Of a stretch of DNA of 64,000 bases, positions 52,148 through 61,047 are shown piece by piece (position 1 is the stretch's first letter; every line of letters starts with the position of its first letter). The notes below the pieces were generated by a model. It saw only the letters and a program-made list of their open reading frames with translations. It did not search any database and was not told the origin of the DNA. The position numbers and the translations under genes were made by a program. The stretch lies in contig NZ_AP022871.1 of NCBI RefSeq assembly GCF_011764565.1, positions 6,944,320 to 7,008,319 of the forward strand. Direction: 5' to 3'. This stretch comes from Phytohabitans suffuscus (GTDB lineage: Bacteria; Actinomycetota; Actinomycetes; Mycobacteriales; Micromonosporaceae).

Positions 52148-52644
52148 GACATGCCGCTCGGCAGGTACGTGAACTCGAACTCAAGTCCGTTGACGTCGTA
52201 CGCGTAGAAGCTTTGCACGCCGTCGGTGTCGCTCACGATGTCGGTCGGTAGCTCGTCGAGCGCGAACGTGTAGCGGCCGGACTCGTACAGGTCGGTCCAG
52301 CGCCGCCGAAGCGTGACCAACTCGTCGACGGCGATCACGCAGAAGCAGAAGTGTTGGAACTGGACGGCACTTTCCGCCGGATCGGATGTCCGGCCGGGCC
52401 GCTCGAACAGGTGGATGCGGACATCGCCGAAAACCATCTCGGTCAGCGCACGTATCCCCGGCAGCCGGCTTTGGGTCAGCTCGGAGAACCGGTCGAGGGT
52501 CCACGCCCTCTCACACCCGAGAAAGTCCTCGTACCAGCGGACACTGTTTTCGAGATCGTTCGTCTGTATCCCTACGTGATGAAACTGCGGCTTCGGGTAT
52601 CCGTCGCGGAGCGCCGATGTAAGGACCGATTGCGTCTCGCTCAT
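52144..52644 (-). CDS. VOC-family protein, candidate L-DOPA 2,3-dioxygenase
   Basis: The 166-residue single-chain protein has the vicinal-oxygen-chelate fold. Likely metal ligands are His22 or His23 (QFHHVGIQTNDLENSVRWYEDFLG), His98 (FQHFCFCV) and Glu157 (DVNGLEFEF). LmbB1-type extradiol dioxygenases, which cleave L-DOPA to a precursor of 4-alkyl-prolines, are of this size and fold. Translational coupling to the TyrH-like gene favours that role. Other VOC functions (glyoxalase, antibiotic binding) remain possible on sequence alone. Confidence 0.8.
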   Translation of the reverse strand: MSETQSVLTSALRDGYPKPQFHHVGIQTNDLENSVRWYEDFLGCERAWTLDRFSELTQSRLPGIRALTEMVFGDVRIHLFERPGRTSDPAESAVQFQHFCFCVIAVDELVTLRRRWTDLYESGRYTFALDELPTDIVSDTDGVQSFYAYDVNGLEFEFTYLPSGMS

Positions 52645-52727
52645 GTCTCATCACTCCGGACGGCGGAGGCGGCATTGTTTCCTCGGTTCATGGTCGCCCG
52701 ATCGCACGCTCCAGAGGCTTCCCCGCT

Positions 52728-53158
52728 TTATGGGACAGGTGACGCCCAGGTCGCCGGGTCATTCGCCGGTGTGACCGCCGTGAGGACCGAGATGTCGAAG
52801 CCGTCGTCCTCGGCGCTGGTGTGCGCCAGACCGATGGGATGGAACGGCTGCTCGATCTCCTGGTGCGCTCGAGCATGGCCCAAGCCACGCGCAGGCCCTC
52901 CGGATCGCTGGCGCGCCGGTGCTCGCGGCCGGGAAGCGGCGGTTGAGCGTCGCCTCGACGTATGGGATCACGTCGACGCCGTTGACGCGCAAGAAGCCGC
53001 CGTCGAAGAGCCACGGCGAGTCGATGTCCGCCCCCTGCACGTCGACGGAGCGCATCACGACGCCGGGCAGGTCGGTCCCGACGAACCGGGCGCCACGCAG
53101 GTCCGCGCCGACGAACTCCGCTCCCTGCGGTCCGCCGGACGGAGTGGAGGCTGCCATG
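52728..53158 (-). pseudogene. Decayed pentapeptide-repeat / DinB-like protein gene
   Basis: From ATG 53156-53158 it reads GGPQGAEFVGADLRGARFVGTDLPGVVMRSVDVQGADIDSPW, four to five pentapeptide coils, then GVDVIPYVEATLNRRFP. In another frame follow EHRRASDPEGLRVAWAMLE and, in a third, EIEQPFHPIGLAHTSAEDDGFDISV ending at TAA 52728. Complete relatives fuse pentapeptide repeats to a DinB-like four-helix domain; the DinB part is largely deleted here, so this is more than a sequencing slip. A resistance-type role (pentapeptide proteins shield topoisomerases) is conceivable for the ancestor only. Confidence 0.7.
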
Positions 53159-53176
53159 ACTTCTCCTCGCCGAGGG

Positions 53177-54079
53177 TTATGGCAATCTGACCGGCTGAGC
53201 GTCGTCCTGTGGTGGGTCGTCGTGGGCGGACCGCTCCAGTGTGTAATAGCGGCGGAGGTCGTTGGTGTGCCGGAGCACGTCCCTATCCTTGGCGGCGCCA
53301 GCAACGGCGATCATGGTGTTCCAGACGAAGTCGTCGCCTCCGTCGTAGCGGAAGTGTTTCTTTATGACGATGCTGAAGATCTCGTTGAACGTGTCCATCG
53401 TGAGCAGATCGGCAAGTCGCAGCAGGTTTGAATAGTCGGCATCGGAAAGTGGTGGTCGTTTCACCGTTCGCTCATCCGGAATGCCGCCGTCTTCGCTCCC
53501 GCCTTCAGCCGTGATCAACGGTTTCGCGGACGGCAGGTTCACGAAGTCGAGCATCAGGTGAACCCGCGGCTCATTCGACAGCACCGCCACCGAGTGGATC
53601 TGTGAGGCATCGAGAAACCAGACCTCACCCTTCCGCATACGGAATACCGTGTTGGCCTCGTTGAAGAAGCAGTCCTCGTTCGTGACGAGCGGGATGTGCA
53701 TCCGATGGGCGTTGCGGGTGTCGTCCGGCAGCTCGCTGAGCTCGAGCAGGTCGCGGTGTGGAATGATCACACTGTTCGACACCTTCGCCAATCGCACGAA
53801 GTTCAGCCGTTCCAGGTCGGCGATCGACGTGATCAGGTCGCGCAGATAAGGAAGCTGGTTGCCGTACTGTGTGAACGTGGACGGTTTGTCGTGGTCGTAG
53901 TTGGTCACGACTCCGTCGCCGGTGTCCCCGCCTCGGGCCCAGAGCATGCAGCTCTTCCACGCACCGCCGAAGAGGTAGTCGCTGTAAGCCTCGGACCACA
54001 GGAACGAATCACTCCGCGCGAGATCGTCCGCCAGGCGGGCCTCATCGAGCAGAGTGGTTGCCACGTAGTGGGTTCGCAT
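53177..54079 (-). CDS. L-proline 3-hydroxylase-like Fe(II)/2-oxoglutarate dioxygenase
   Basis: The 300-residue protein starts at ATG 54077-54079 (MRTHYVATTLLDEARL). It matches Streptomyces proline 3-hydroxylase and KtzO/KtzP-like enzymes throughout: QLPYLRDLITSIADLERLNFVRLAKVSNSVIIPHRDLLEL with the HxD ligands His108 and Asp110, MRKGEVWFLDASQIHSVAVLSNEPRVHLMLDF with the distal His and an Arg for 2-oxoglutarate, and the C-terminal all-helical domain IIKKHFRYDGGDDFVWNTMIAVA. Such enzymes hydroxylate free amino acids in NRPS pathways. Here the substrate could be Pro, an alkyl-proline or another residue. The gene is separated from the LLM gene by 89 bp. Confidence 0.85.
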   Translation of the reverse strand: MRTHYVATTLLDEARLADDLARSDSFLWSEAYSDYLFGGAWKSCMLWARGGDTGDGVVTNYDHDKPSTFTQYGNQLPYLRDLITSIADLERLNFVRLAKVSNSVIIPHRDLLELSELPDDTRNAHRMHIPLVTNEDCFFNEANTVFRMRKGEVWFLDASQIHSVAVLSNEPRVHLMLDFVNLPSAKPLITAEGGSEDGGIPDERTVKRPPLSDADYSNLLRLADLLTMDTFNEIFSIVIKKHFRYDGGDDFVWNTMIAVAGAAKDRDVLRHTNDLRRYYTLERSAHDDPPQDDAQPVRLP

Positions 54080-54168
54080 CGGATCGCGCAGTCCCTTTCC
54101 TTCGGGCCGCCTCTGGAGTCCTGCTGAGACGGTAGGTTGCGTCTCACCCGGCCGCGAAGTCGCGTGAA

Positions 54169-55050
54169 TCAGTGACGACCCAACTCCTCGGCCACCTCCG
54201 CCAACACCTCCACCCGGCCCGAGAAGGGCTCGTCGGGTCGCGGCCACTGGACGACGATGTCCGTGATGCCCACCTCGGCGAAGCGGCCCGCCGCGTCGAA
54301 GAATGCCGTTTTCGACGCGAGGACGCCACCCACCGTTGGACCCGTGACCAGCAGCCGGGCCACGGTCGCCGGGTCGCGGCCGGTTTCCGCGCAGGCTCTC
54401 TCGAGCGCCTCCACCTGCTGGCGGACCACCGGAAGCGCGCTTTCGTACGGTGCGCTCGCAAACCGGTTCGGCTCGCCCGTGGTCACCCAGTACGAGGCGT
54501 ATCGGACAGCCAGGCGCATGCCGCGGGCTCCGGAGGCGGCGATGGCGAACGGGACCCGCGGCTGCTGCTGGCATAGCGGATATGAGTGAACCCCGTGGGC
54601 CGTGTAGTAGCGGCCGTCGAACGTCGTAACCGGGTGCGTCAAGAGCAGATCGGTGAGCTGCACATACTCCGCGAACCGCTCCGTTCGTTCGCGCCGGCTC
54701 CACGGGGTCCTGCGGGTCATTGTCGAATCGAAGCCCTCTGCCCCGGCGCCGAGACCGAGGATGAGCCGGCCGTCAGAGACGTCGTCGATGGCGGTGACGT
54801 CCTTGGCGAGGTAAGCCGGGTGTCGCAGATTCGGTGAGGCGACCAAAACGCCGAGTGCGATGCGCTCGGTCTCCACCGCCGCCGCCGTCAGCGTCGGCAC
54901 CGCAGTGAACCAGTCCCGCTCACGAAACATCCGCCAGTTCAGATGGTCGTATGTCCAGGCGTGGTCGAACCCCATCTGCTCGGCCTGGCGCCACTTCAGC
55001 CGCGCCGTTTGCCACCGATCTTCCGGGACGATCATGACGCCAAATTTCAT
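54169..55050 (-). CDS. F420-dependent LLM oxidoreductase, candidate LmbY/Apd6-like reductase
   Basis: The 293-residue protein starts at ATG 55048-55050, overlapping the FAD-oxidase stop. It is a luciferase-like TIM barrel: QMGFDHAWTYDHLNW, IALGVLVASPNLRHPAYLAKDVTAIDDVSDGRLILGLGAGAEGFD, VPFAIAASGARGMRLAVRYASYWV. F420H2-dependent reductases of this class perform the last reduction of the alkyl-proline ring in lincomycin, hormaomycin and tomaymycin pathways. Co-occurrence with TyrH-, VOC- and GGT-like proteins supports such a role; the specificity is not readable. Confidence 0.85.
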   Translation of the reverse strand: MKFGVMIVPEDRWQTARLKWRQAEQMGFDHAWTYDHLNWRMFRERDWFTAVPTLTAAAVETERIALGVLVASPNLRHPAYLAKDVTAIDDVSDGRLILGLGAGAEGFDSTMTRRTPWSRRERTERFAEYVQLTDLLLTHPVTTFDGRYYTAHGVHSYPLCQQQPRVPFAIAASGARGMRLAVRYASYWVTTGEPNRFASAPYESALPVVRQQVEALERACAETGRDPATVARLLVTGPTVGGVLASKTAFFDAAGRFAEVGITDIVVQWPRPDEPFSGRVEVLAEVAEELGRH

Positions 55051-56552
55051 GCGTCGCCCTCGTCTTCACGACCCGGATCGATGTTGTAGTTGTACCGGAA
55101 CAGGTTCAGGGGATCAACGCGCCGCTTGAGTGCGACAAGGCGTCGCCACCGATGACCGTAGGCGGCGCGCACACCGTCCGATCCCTCATCGCTCAGAAAG
55201 TTGACATACTGGCCGACGGAATGGGGCGCCATCGCCTCGCTGAAGTCGCGGACCCAGGCCACATGCCGGTCACGGTCGTCCCGATCGGGTTCCCATGCGC
55301 CGAACATGTTGATGTTGTGACCGGCGTGCCGGGATCCGAAGGCGCTGTCCTCGTCTGGTACCCGGCCAACGGCCCCGCCGAGGTGGTAGACCGGTACGGC
55401 CGACAACGGCGAGGTGATCCGCGACGCATGCTCGACGATGGTCCCGATGACCTGGTCGGTAAGGCGCTCGAAATCCACTGACCGCCAGTAGTAGTGCTTT
55501 CCGGGGCGGGAGGTGCCGTCGACCATTTGCTGAAGATCCACATATTGCATCGGGGCGACCGTGTCGAGCATCGGCCGGCCGAAGTTGCGCAGCGGACGCA
55601 CGTACGCGTGTCCCTCCTCGATATCGCCGGACCAACACATGTTGATCGCCACGATCGGGGTGCCGTGCAGGCGTTCGGGGATGGCCGCTACCGGCGGGCA
55701 CAGCCGGAGGTTGAGGATCGTTCCGAGGGCGTCCGGAGCGTCCGCGATCAGGTCTCGGTACTGGGGCAGGACGGACAGCGCATCAGCCAACGGATAAATG
55801 ATCATCCCGGCGAGGACGGTTGGGCCCACGTCATGGAGCCGAAACCCGAACCTCACCACGGCCCCGAAGTTGCCGCCGCCGCCACGCAGCCCCCACAAGA
55901 GCTCCGGATCCGCCGATGCGTCCACTGTGATGCAGCGACCGTCAGCGGTCACCAGATCAGCCTCGACCAGATTGTCTGCGGTCAGACCGCATCGGCGCAT
56001 CAGGTGTCCGATCCCACCACCGAGCGTGAGCCCACCGACGCCGGTCTCACTGACGATCCCGCCTGTCACACCCAGGCGATGTGCCTGGGTGGCCCGATCG
56101 ACGTCGCGCCACAGCGCTCCGCCCTGGACCTGGGCCAACCGGCGGTGCGGCTCCACCCGAACCGCTCGCATCATGGACAGGTCCAGCACGACGCCGTCGT
56201 CGCAGAGCGCCTGACCGGCCACACTGTGACCGCCGCCGCGCACCGCGATGGGCAGTCCCCGCTCGGCGGCGAACGTGACCGCTGTCGCCACATCTGCCGC
56301 ATCCGCGCAGCGTGCGATCAATGGTGGACGCCGGTCGATGTCACCGTTCCAGACCTTGCGGGCCTCGTCGTAGAGCTGGTCCGCCGGGGTGATCAGGTCG
56401 CCGCGCAGGGCGTCAGCGAGCTTGTCGCTGCCGCTGATCGTCAGGATGTCCAAAGTCGACCTCCGGTTCTCGTCCCGTTCTCGTGCTGCCGTGACGGGAA
56501 GCGGCACCCGTGGAGTTCCATACGCGGTGCTGATTGACTCACTTCTTTTCAT
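55047..56552 (-). CDS. BBE-type FAD-linked oxidase
   Basis: The 501-residue protein starts at ATG 56550-56552, overlapping the upstream A-T gene by 14 bp. The FAD domain has the covalent-flavin histidine in LPIAVRGGGHSVAGQAL and VSETGVGGLTLGGGIGHLMRRCGLTADNLVEAD; the second, cysteinyl flavin site is Gly here, so attachment should be through His only. The substrate domain is followed by the berberine-bridge C-terminus VDPLNLFRYNYNIDP. Likely role: oxidation or desaturation of a pathway intermediate, since FAD oxidases accompany the hydropyrrole genes in several alkyl-proline clusters. Confidence 0.92.
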   Translation of the reverse strand: MKRSESISTAYGTPRVPLPVTAARERDENRRSTLDILTISGSDKLADALRGDLITPADQLYDEARKVWNGDIDRRPPLIARCADAADVATAVTFAAERGLPIAVRGGGHSVAGQALCDDGVVLDLSMMRAVRVEPHRRLAQVQGGALWRDVDRATQAHRLGVTGGIVSETGVGGLTLGGGIGHLMRRCGLTADNLVEADLVTADGRCITVDASADPELLWGLRGGGGNFGAVVRFGFRLHDVGPTVLAGMIIYPLADALSVLPQYRDLIADAPDALGTILNLRLCPPVAAIPERLHGTPIVAINMCWSGDIEEGHAYVRPLRNFGRPMLDTVAPMQYVDLQQMVDGTSRPGKHYYWRSVDFERLTDQVIGTIVEHASRITSPLSAVPVYHLGGAVGRVPDEDSAFGSRHAGHNINMFGAWEPDRDDRDRHVAWVRDFSEAMAPHSVGQYVNFLSDEGSDGVRAAYGHRWRRLVALKRRVDPLNLFRYNYNIDPGREDEGDA

Positions 56553-58914
56553 CTGGCACCCCGCGGATCGACGCCGCCACGTCGCGTAGGGTGCCGGTGA
56601 GGACCTGGGCCGCGTCGGGCGCGGCGTGCAGGTTCGCCTCGCACTCGTCGAGTAGCCGGAACACCAGCATCGAGTGACCTCCCAGCCGCGCGAAGGTGTC
56701 CAGCACGCTGACCGGCGACGTGTCCAGGACCCGGCGGTAGATCTCGACCAGAGCCGCCTCCAACTCGTCGGCGGGGGGCACGACCCTGCGCTCGCGGTCG
56801 GTCAATGCCTGCCAGATGTCGATCAGCTCATCCTGGTCGATCTTGCCGTTCACCGTCGCGGGGAGCTGCTCGACCGGCACGACCCGTTCGGGCCGCATCG
56901 GGCGGGGCAGGAGGGTTGCCGCGTGATCGAGGATCGCCGCGAGGTCCATGTCGGTGGTGGACACCTGGCCGGCGGGTACGACGAAGGCGAGGAGGCGGGG
57001 CGGCTGTCCGTGGGCGATGACCGCGCAGTCGCCGATTGCGGGGTGTGCGGTCAGGACCGCCTCGATCTCGCCGGGTTCGACGCGCAGTCCACGGATCTTG
57101 ATTTGCCGGTCGATCCGGCCGAGGTGCTCCAGCGCACCATCCTCGCGATAGCGACACAGGTCACCGGTGCGGTACATACGCGATCCCGGCGGGCCATAGG
57201 GGTCGGCGACGAATCTCTCCGCGGTCTTGGCTGGCGCCCGCCAGTACCCTTGCGCAAGGCCGACACGGCCGCTGATGTACGCCTCCCCAGGCGCACCGAC
57301 CGGCACGAGATCCAGATTCGCGTCCAGCAAGGTCACCCGGAAGTTGTCGGCAGGTCGACCGACCGGAACGGATACACCGTGCGACTCGGGTTCGACGACA
57401 TTGTCCGTGACCGGACCAGCCTCGGTTGGACCGAAGGCGTTGACGAGACTACTCGCGGGCAGCCTGGCGTAGAACGCTTCCCGGATCCGCGGACTCATCG
57501 GCTCGCCGCCGCACACCATCCACTTCAGCGCGGTGGCTCGAGCCGGAGATATCTCGTCCAAGAACGGTGTCATCATCGTCGGCACGAGGAAGACCAGGGA
57601 CGCACCGTGTGCCTCCGTCAGGCTGGCGAGGTGCCGTGGATCTCGCTCGGCGCCAGGTCGGCAGATCACAAGGCGCGCGCCGTAGTAGAGGGGCCAGAAG
57701 ATCTCCCATATAGAGATGTCGAATCCTGGCGACGCCTTGAACAGTGCCGTTCCGCTGTTGTCGAACGGGTACTGGCGTTGCATCCAGAAGACATTGGCCA
57801 AAGCGCCGGCGACGGGGGAGGCGACGCCCTTGGGCCGGCCGGTCGTCCCCGATGTGTAGAGAATGTGGAGCAGCGCTTCGGGGGTACTGTCGACGGCGGG
57901 ATTCGTCGCCGGGTGGGCGGACCATGGCTGGTGGTCTGCGTGGACCTCGTGGGTTTCCCAGGCGCCGTCCGGGATACGACCGCGGCACGCCAAGTCGGTC
58001 AGCACATGACGAGGTGTCGAGTCGTTGAGCATCCATGCAATTCGCTCGTCCGGCAGATCGGCATCGAGAGGAACGTATGCGGCGCCGGTCTTGGCGGCGG
58101 CGTAGATCGCGACGATCTGATGGATGCCGCGTTCGAGGCAGATGCCGATACGGGTGCCGGGACCGCCGCCGCGCTCGCGAAGGAGGTGAGCCAACCGGTT
58201 CGATCGCTCGTTCAACTCCCGGTAGCTGACCGTGCCTCCGTCCTCATCGAGGACCGCGACCGCGTCCGGGGTGCGTTCGACCTGCTCCTCGAACGGTTCC
58301 GCCATCGTGCGGTACCGGATGTCGGGGATGCGGTGCGGATTGAGGCGGTGGAGGATCCGGTCGCGTCCATCCTTGTCGACCAGTGGGTGGCCGAGCATCG
58401 GCGCATCGGGTTCGTTCGCCGCGCTGATCAGCAACTGCAGGAACGAGCGGGCCCAGGAGTGGGCGGAAGGGAGGTCGGACGAGTCCGCCATGCTTTCGGC
58501 GTACAGGTGCTGGCCGTGGCGCGAGACCAGGATCGTCACGGCGACGGGCTGGCCGCCGCTGGTATCCGGCGTGGTGGCGCTGCCGGACCGCGCAGCCCGC
58601 CGGAGTGCGGTGCGAAAGGTGGCGGACAGGTCCAGGGCTCCAGCCGGTACGATCGCCTCGTCAGCCCCGTGGATGACCCTGGCGCGACAGTGCGTGCCCG
58701 TATGCGGTAACCGTTGGGCCAGCACGCCGGCGCATATCGACAACGAATCGAAGTCGTCGGCTCCGGCCGATGCGGCCACGGAGTGCAGTCTGCCCATCAG
58801 GCCGGGCGGTAGCGTGACCGGGCCGACGCGATCGGGCGTGAGCGTCGACGTTCCGTCGTCGTCCCGTGCGGCCGTGGGCCGGCCAGCGGACCCGCTATGG
58901 TCGCTGCTGATCAC
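56539..58914 (-). CDS. NRPS A-T didomain protein with a degenerate N-terminal domain
   Basis: The 791-residue protein starts at GTG 58912-58914 with aggagcggcc before it. Residues 1-200 look like a truncated condensation-type domain without HHxxxDG. The adenylation domain (about 208-700) has LHILYTSGTTGRPKGVA, KASPGFDISIWEIFWPL, NAFGPTEAGP, RMYRTGDLCRYREDGALEHLGRID and TVNGKIDQDEL. A carrier domain follows with attachment Ser near residue 746 (ARLGGHSMLVFRLL). Such A-T proteins load an amino acid for modification in trans; SyrB1, the partner of the halogenase SyrB2, has this layout. It probably feeds the terminal C domain of the large NRPS. Confidence 0.92.
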   Translation of the reverse strand: MISSDHSGSAGRPTAARDDDGTSTLTPDRVGPVTLPPGLMGRLHSVAASAGADDFDSLSICAGVLAQRLPHTGTHCRARVIHGADEAIVPAGALDLSATFRTALRRAARSGSATTPDTSGGQPVAVTILVSRHGQHLYAESMADSSDLPSAHSWARSFLQLLISAANEPDAPMLGHPLVDKDGRDRILHRLNPHRIPDIRYRTMAEPFEEQVERTPDAVAVLDEDGGTVSYRELNERSNRLAHLLRERGGGPGTRIGICLERGIHQIVAIYAAAKTGAAYVPLDADLPDERIAWMLNDSTPRHVLTDLACRGRIPDGAWETHEVHADHQPWSAHPATNPAVDSTPEALLHILYTSGTTGRPKGVASPVAGALANVFWMQRQYPFDNSGTALFKASPGFDISIWEIFWPLYYGARLVICRPGAERDPRHLASLTEAHGASLVFLVPTMMTPFLDEISPARATALKWMVCGGEPMSPRIREAFYARLPASSLVNAFGPTEAGPVTDNVVEPESHGVSVPVGRPADNFRVTLLDANLDLVPVGAPGEAYISGRVGLAQGYWRAPAKTAERFVADPYGPPGSRMYRTGDLCRYREDGALEHLGRIDRQIKIRGLRVEPGEIEAVLTAHPAIGDCAVIAHGQPPRLLAFVVPAGQVSTTDMDLAAILDHAATLLPRPMRPERVVPVEQLPATVNGKIDQDELIDIWQALTDRERRVVPPADELEAALVEIYRRVLDTSPVSVLDTFARLGGHSMLVFRLLDECEANLHAAPDAAQVLTGTLRDVAASIRGVPDEKK

Positions 58915-58945
58915 GGCCGCTCCTATGCCTCCGCACCGATAGTGA

Positions 58946-59878
58946 CTAGCTGACGGATCCCTCGAGGAGTCCGCAGGCGTAGAACCCTTGGGCCGAGGCT
59001 TGCGCCAGATAAAGCTCCCCGGGAAGGATGCCGAACCTCTCGTGATAGTCGACGAGGTTGATCATCCAGTCGCAGTTTCCACAGTGCCCGTAGGCGGAGA
59101 GCGTATCGGCGAAGTGCAGCTTGTCCGGCTGGAAGCCCGCTGCCGCCGCGTTGAACAACGTCAGCGGTTGGTGAAGGTTGGCCGCGAACACCTTCGTGAT
59201 CTGCTCCAACTGCCGGCCGCTCGCGTGGAGCACGGATGACAACGCACTATCCGCGACCTTCTTGCGCGACATGATCGAGTCGCGACCGCGCAGGCCGTCA
59301 ACATCTACCTGGATCGCGGACGAGACAAGCCGGACCCGCCCCGGGTCGCGCCGGGTGAGCAGACAGCTGGCGGCCGCATCACCGAACACGGCATACGTCC
59401 GTACTCGGTCGCGGTCGTCCGGGGTGAAGTCCAGGCCAACCACCACTACGTTCGCGACGTACGGATCAGAGAACAACTGCCGGCCGTACCGCAGGGCGGT
59501 CAGGGAGCTGCAGCACCGCTGATAGGACAGCACGTGCGGGACACAGCCGACCAGCCCCACGGCGTCGAGCACTCTGACGGCGAAGTCGTGCGAGAGCAAG
59601 GCGAGGGTGGGGTCGCTGGTCGCGAAGACGATGTGGTCGATGTCCTGGGGGGAAACGACGGCGCCCAGCAGGGTCCGGCGTATGGCGTCGACGACATACT
59701 CTTCCGCCTGGCCCGACATCTTCCGGAAGGTGGCGCATCCCATGACGGCGAAGTCGGTGCCGGGCGACACCGCCTGCCAGAGGGCGTCGAAATCCGGGAT
59801 GTCCTCAGGCTTGCATTCCAGGTCGCCGAAGGTACACGCGAACGAGCCGATGCCGACTTCTTCGTAGTCAGAGGTCAT
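58946..59878 (-). CDS. Ketosynthase-III-like (FabH-fold) protein with altered active site
   Basis: The 310-residue protein starts at ATG 59876-59878, overlapping the carrier protein stop (ATGA). The thiolase-fold pattern is present: DAIRRTLLGAVVSPQDIDHIVFAT, the nucleophile Cys in VLSYQRCCSSLTALRYG, VVGLDFTPDDRDRVRTYAVFGDAAASCLLTRR, then FAANLHQPLTLFNAAAAGF with the His. The usual C-terminal Asn motif (YGNTS) is YGHCG. Divergent KASIII proteins in clusters can act as acyltransferases or ester-forming enzymes and not as condensing enzymes. With a free carrier protein upstream it may shuttle or transfer an acyl group between carriers. Confidence 0.85.
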   Translation of the reverse strand: MTSDYEEVGIGSFACTFGDLECKPEDIPDFDALWQAVSPGTDFAVMGCATFRKMSGQAEEYVVDAIRRTLLGAVVSPQDIDHIVFATSDPTLALLSHDFAVRVLDAVGLVGCVPHVLSYQRCCSSLTALRYGRQLFSDPYVANVVVVGLDFTPDDRDRVRTYAVFGDAAASCLLTRRDPGRVRLVSSAIQVDVDGLRGRDSIMSRKKVADSALSSVLHASGRQLEQITKVFAANLHQPLTLFNAAAAGFQPDKLHFADTLSAYGHCGNCDWMINLVDYHERFGILPGELYLAQASAQGFYACGLLEGSVS

Positions 59879-60132
59879 GCGTCGATCTCGCGGAGCACAG
59901 AGACGATACCGTCGATGTCGACCAGCCGGGGGACCCATTCCGGGCGGAGTGTGACCGTGTCGTTCGTGTACTCGCTGATGTAGTTCAAAAGCACCAGAAT
60001 CATGCTGAGCGAGCTGATGCCCAACTCCTCGCGGGACCGCGCCTGCACGACCTGCTCGTAGCTGACGTCCTTGGTCATGGGCTGAGTCGCGAGGAAGTCG
60101 GCCAACTTGCGCCGGTAGTCGTCAGCGCCCAT
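59875..60132 (-). CDS. Free-standing acyl/peptidyl carrier protein
   Basis: The 85-residue protein starts at ATG 60130-60132, overlapping the halogenase end. It has the four-helix carrier pattern with phosphopantetheine Ser in SREELGISSLSMILVLLNYI; the residue before the Ser is Ser, where Asp is usual. It lies between the halogenase and KASIII-like genes and may hold the substrate of one or both. Confidence 0.85.
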   Translation of the reverse strand: MGADDYRRKLADFLATQPMTKDVSYEQVVQARSREELGISSLSMILVLLNYISEYTNDTVTLRPEWVPRLVDIDGIVSVLREIDA

Positions 60133-61047
60133 TTGTGTCGACCTTGGGGAAGGGGAAGCCGTTCAGGTTCTCGTGGTGCAGCCGGTTGTGACCGTACTTG
60201 TCCTCACCGGACACCAGAACGCTGCCGTGGTAGTCGAGGCTGATCGAGTCGCCGAACCCACTGAGGCTGTCGATGTTCTCGTAGACCCTGACCGAGGGCG
60301 AGACGTAGCGGGACGCGAATCCCAGGCGCTTGGTGTCACTCGTGTTCGGCAGCGAGCCGTGGACGCACTTGGCCAGGAAGATGACGAACTGGCCCGCCTT
60401 CATCTCCATCTCGACGACTTCGCTCTCGTTCGGATCCCAGTCCTTGTCGAGCTGGAGCTCGGAGTAGTCGTAGCCGAAGAAGTCGTGCGACTTGCTCTCC
60501 ACGGAGCGTCCCAGCGGCTTCGTCTCGTCGTAGTACCACTGCTTGTGGCTGCCGGGGATGAAACGGAGGCAGCCGTGCTTCCTGCTCGCGGGGAGAAGGC
60601 CGTCCACACGGTCAGCTCCTGTGTCGCCTCCCGGGTCTCCTCGGTGTACCGCAGGGAGGGATACGCGACCGTCTCCGACTCGTACACGATGAACGCCTCG
60701 ACCTGGTGCCAGCCGGTGCCACTCTCGTTCGGCTGCTTCTCGAAGATGTTCGTCTTCCAGCAGATGATGTCGTCGCCCATGAGGCTGCGGAGCTTGTGGA
60801 CGATCTTCGGGTGGGCGATGTGCTCGGACAGCGTGTTGCAGTCGAGATGGCGGTCGTAGTTGATGATGGTCGAGCTGTGCGGCTTGTTCTTGGACTTGAC
60901 CATGTCGATCATGGCCTGGCTCCAGACCAGCGGAGCCTCGTCCTCTGAATAGAGGTCGAACGGCCCCACGAACCCGTTCTCCTTGAAGAACTCCACCTGC
61001 TCCGCCGTGAGCCCGAGGGTCGCCGTTTCGTTGACGCTTTCAGCCAC
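60122..61047 (-). CDS. SyrB2-like non-haem Fe(II)/2-oxoglutarate halogenase (single-base frame error)
   Basis: The product is 308 residues from GTG 61045-61047 (MAESVNETATLGLTAEQVEFF), preferred over 61065 because gggagg lies at proper distance. It follows SyrB2 closely: DDIICWKTNIFEKQPNESGTGWHQVEAF, ELTVWTAFSPASRKHGCLRFIPGSHKQWYYDETK, FFGYDYSELQLDKDW, MEMKAGQFVIFLAKCVHGSLPNTSD, RLGFASRYV. The HxD iron triad is His114-Gln-Val116: the carboxylate is missing, as in halogenases, but Val stands where SyrB2 has Ala118. The frame breaks near 60593 (ctccccgcg); one more C joins the halves. SyrB2-type enzymes chlorinate amino acids tethered to a carrier domain. It heads the minus-strand cluster operon. 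Confidence 0.88.

Noticed and set aside
60122-60607. A separate small gene for the C-terminal half of the halogenase
   Set aside because: The half-protein lacks a ribosome site and joins seamlessly to the upstream half when one C is added at about 60593, matching SyrB2 length.
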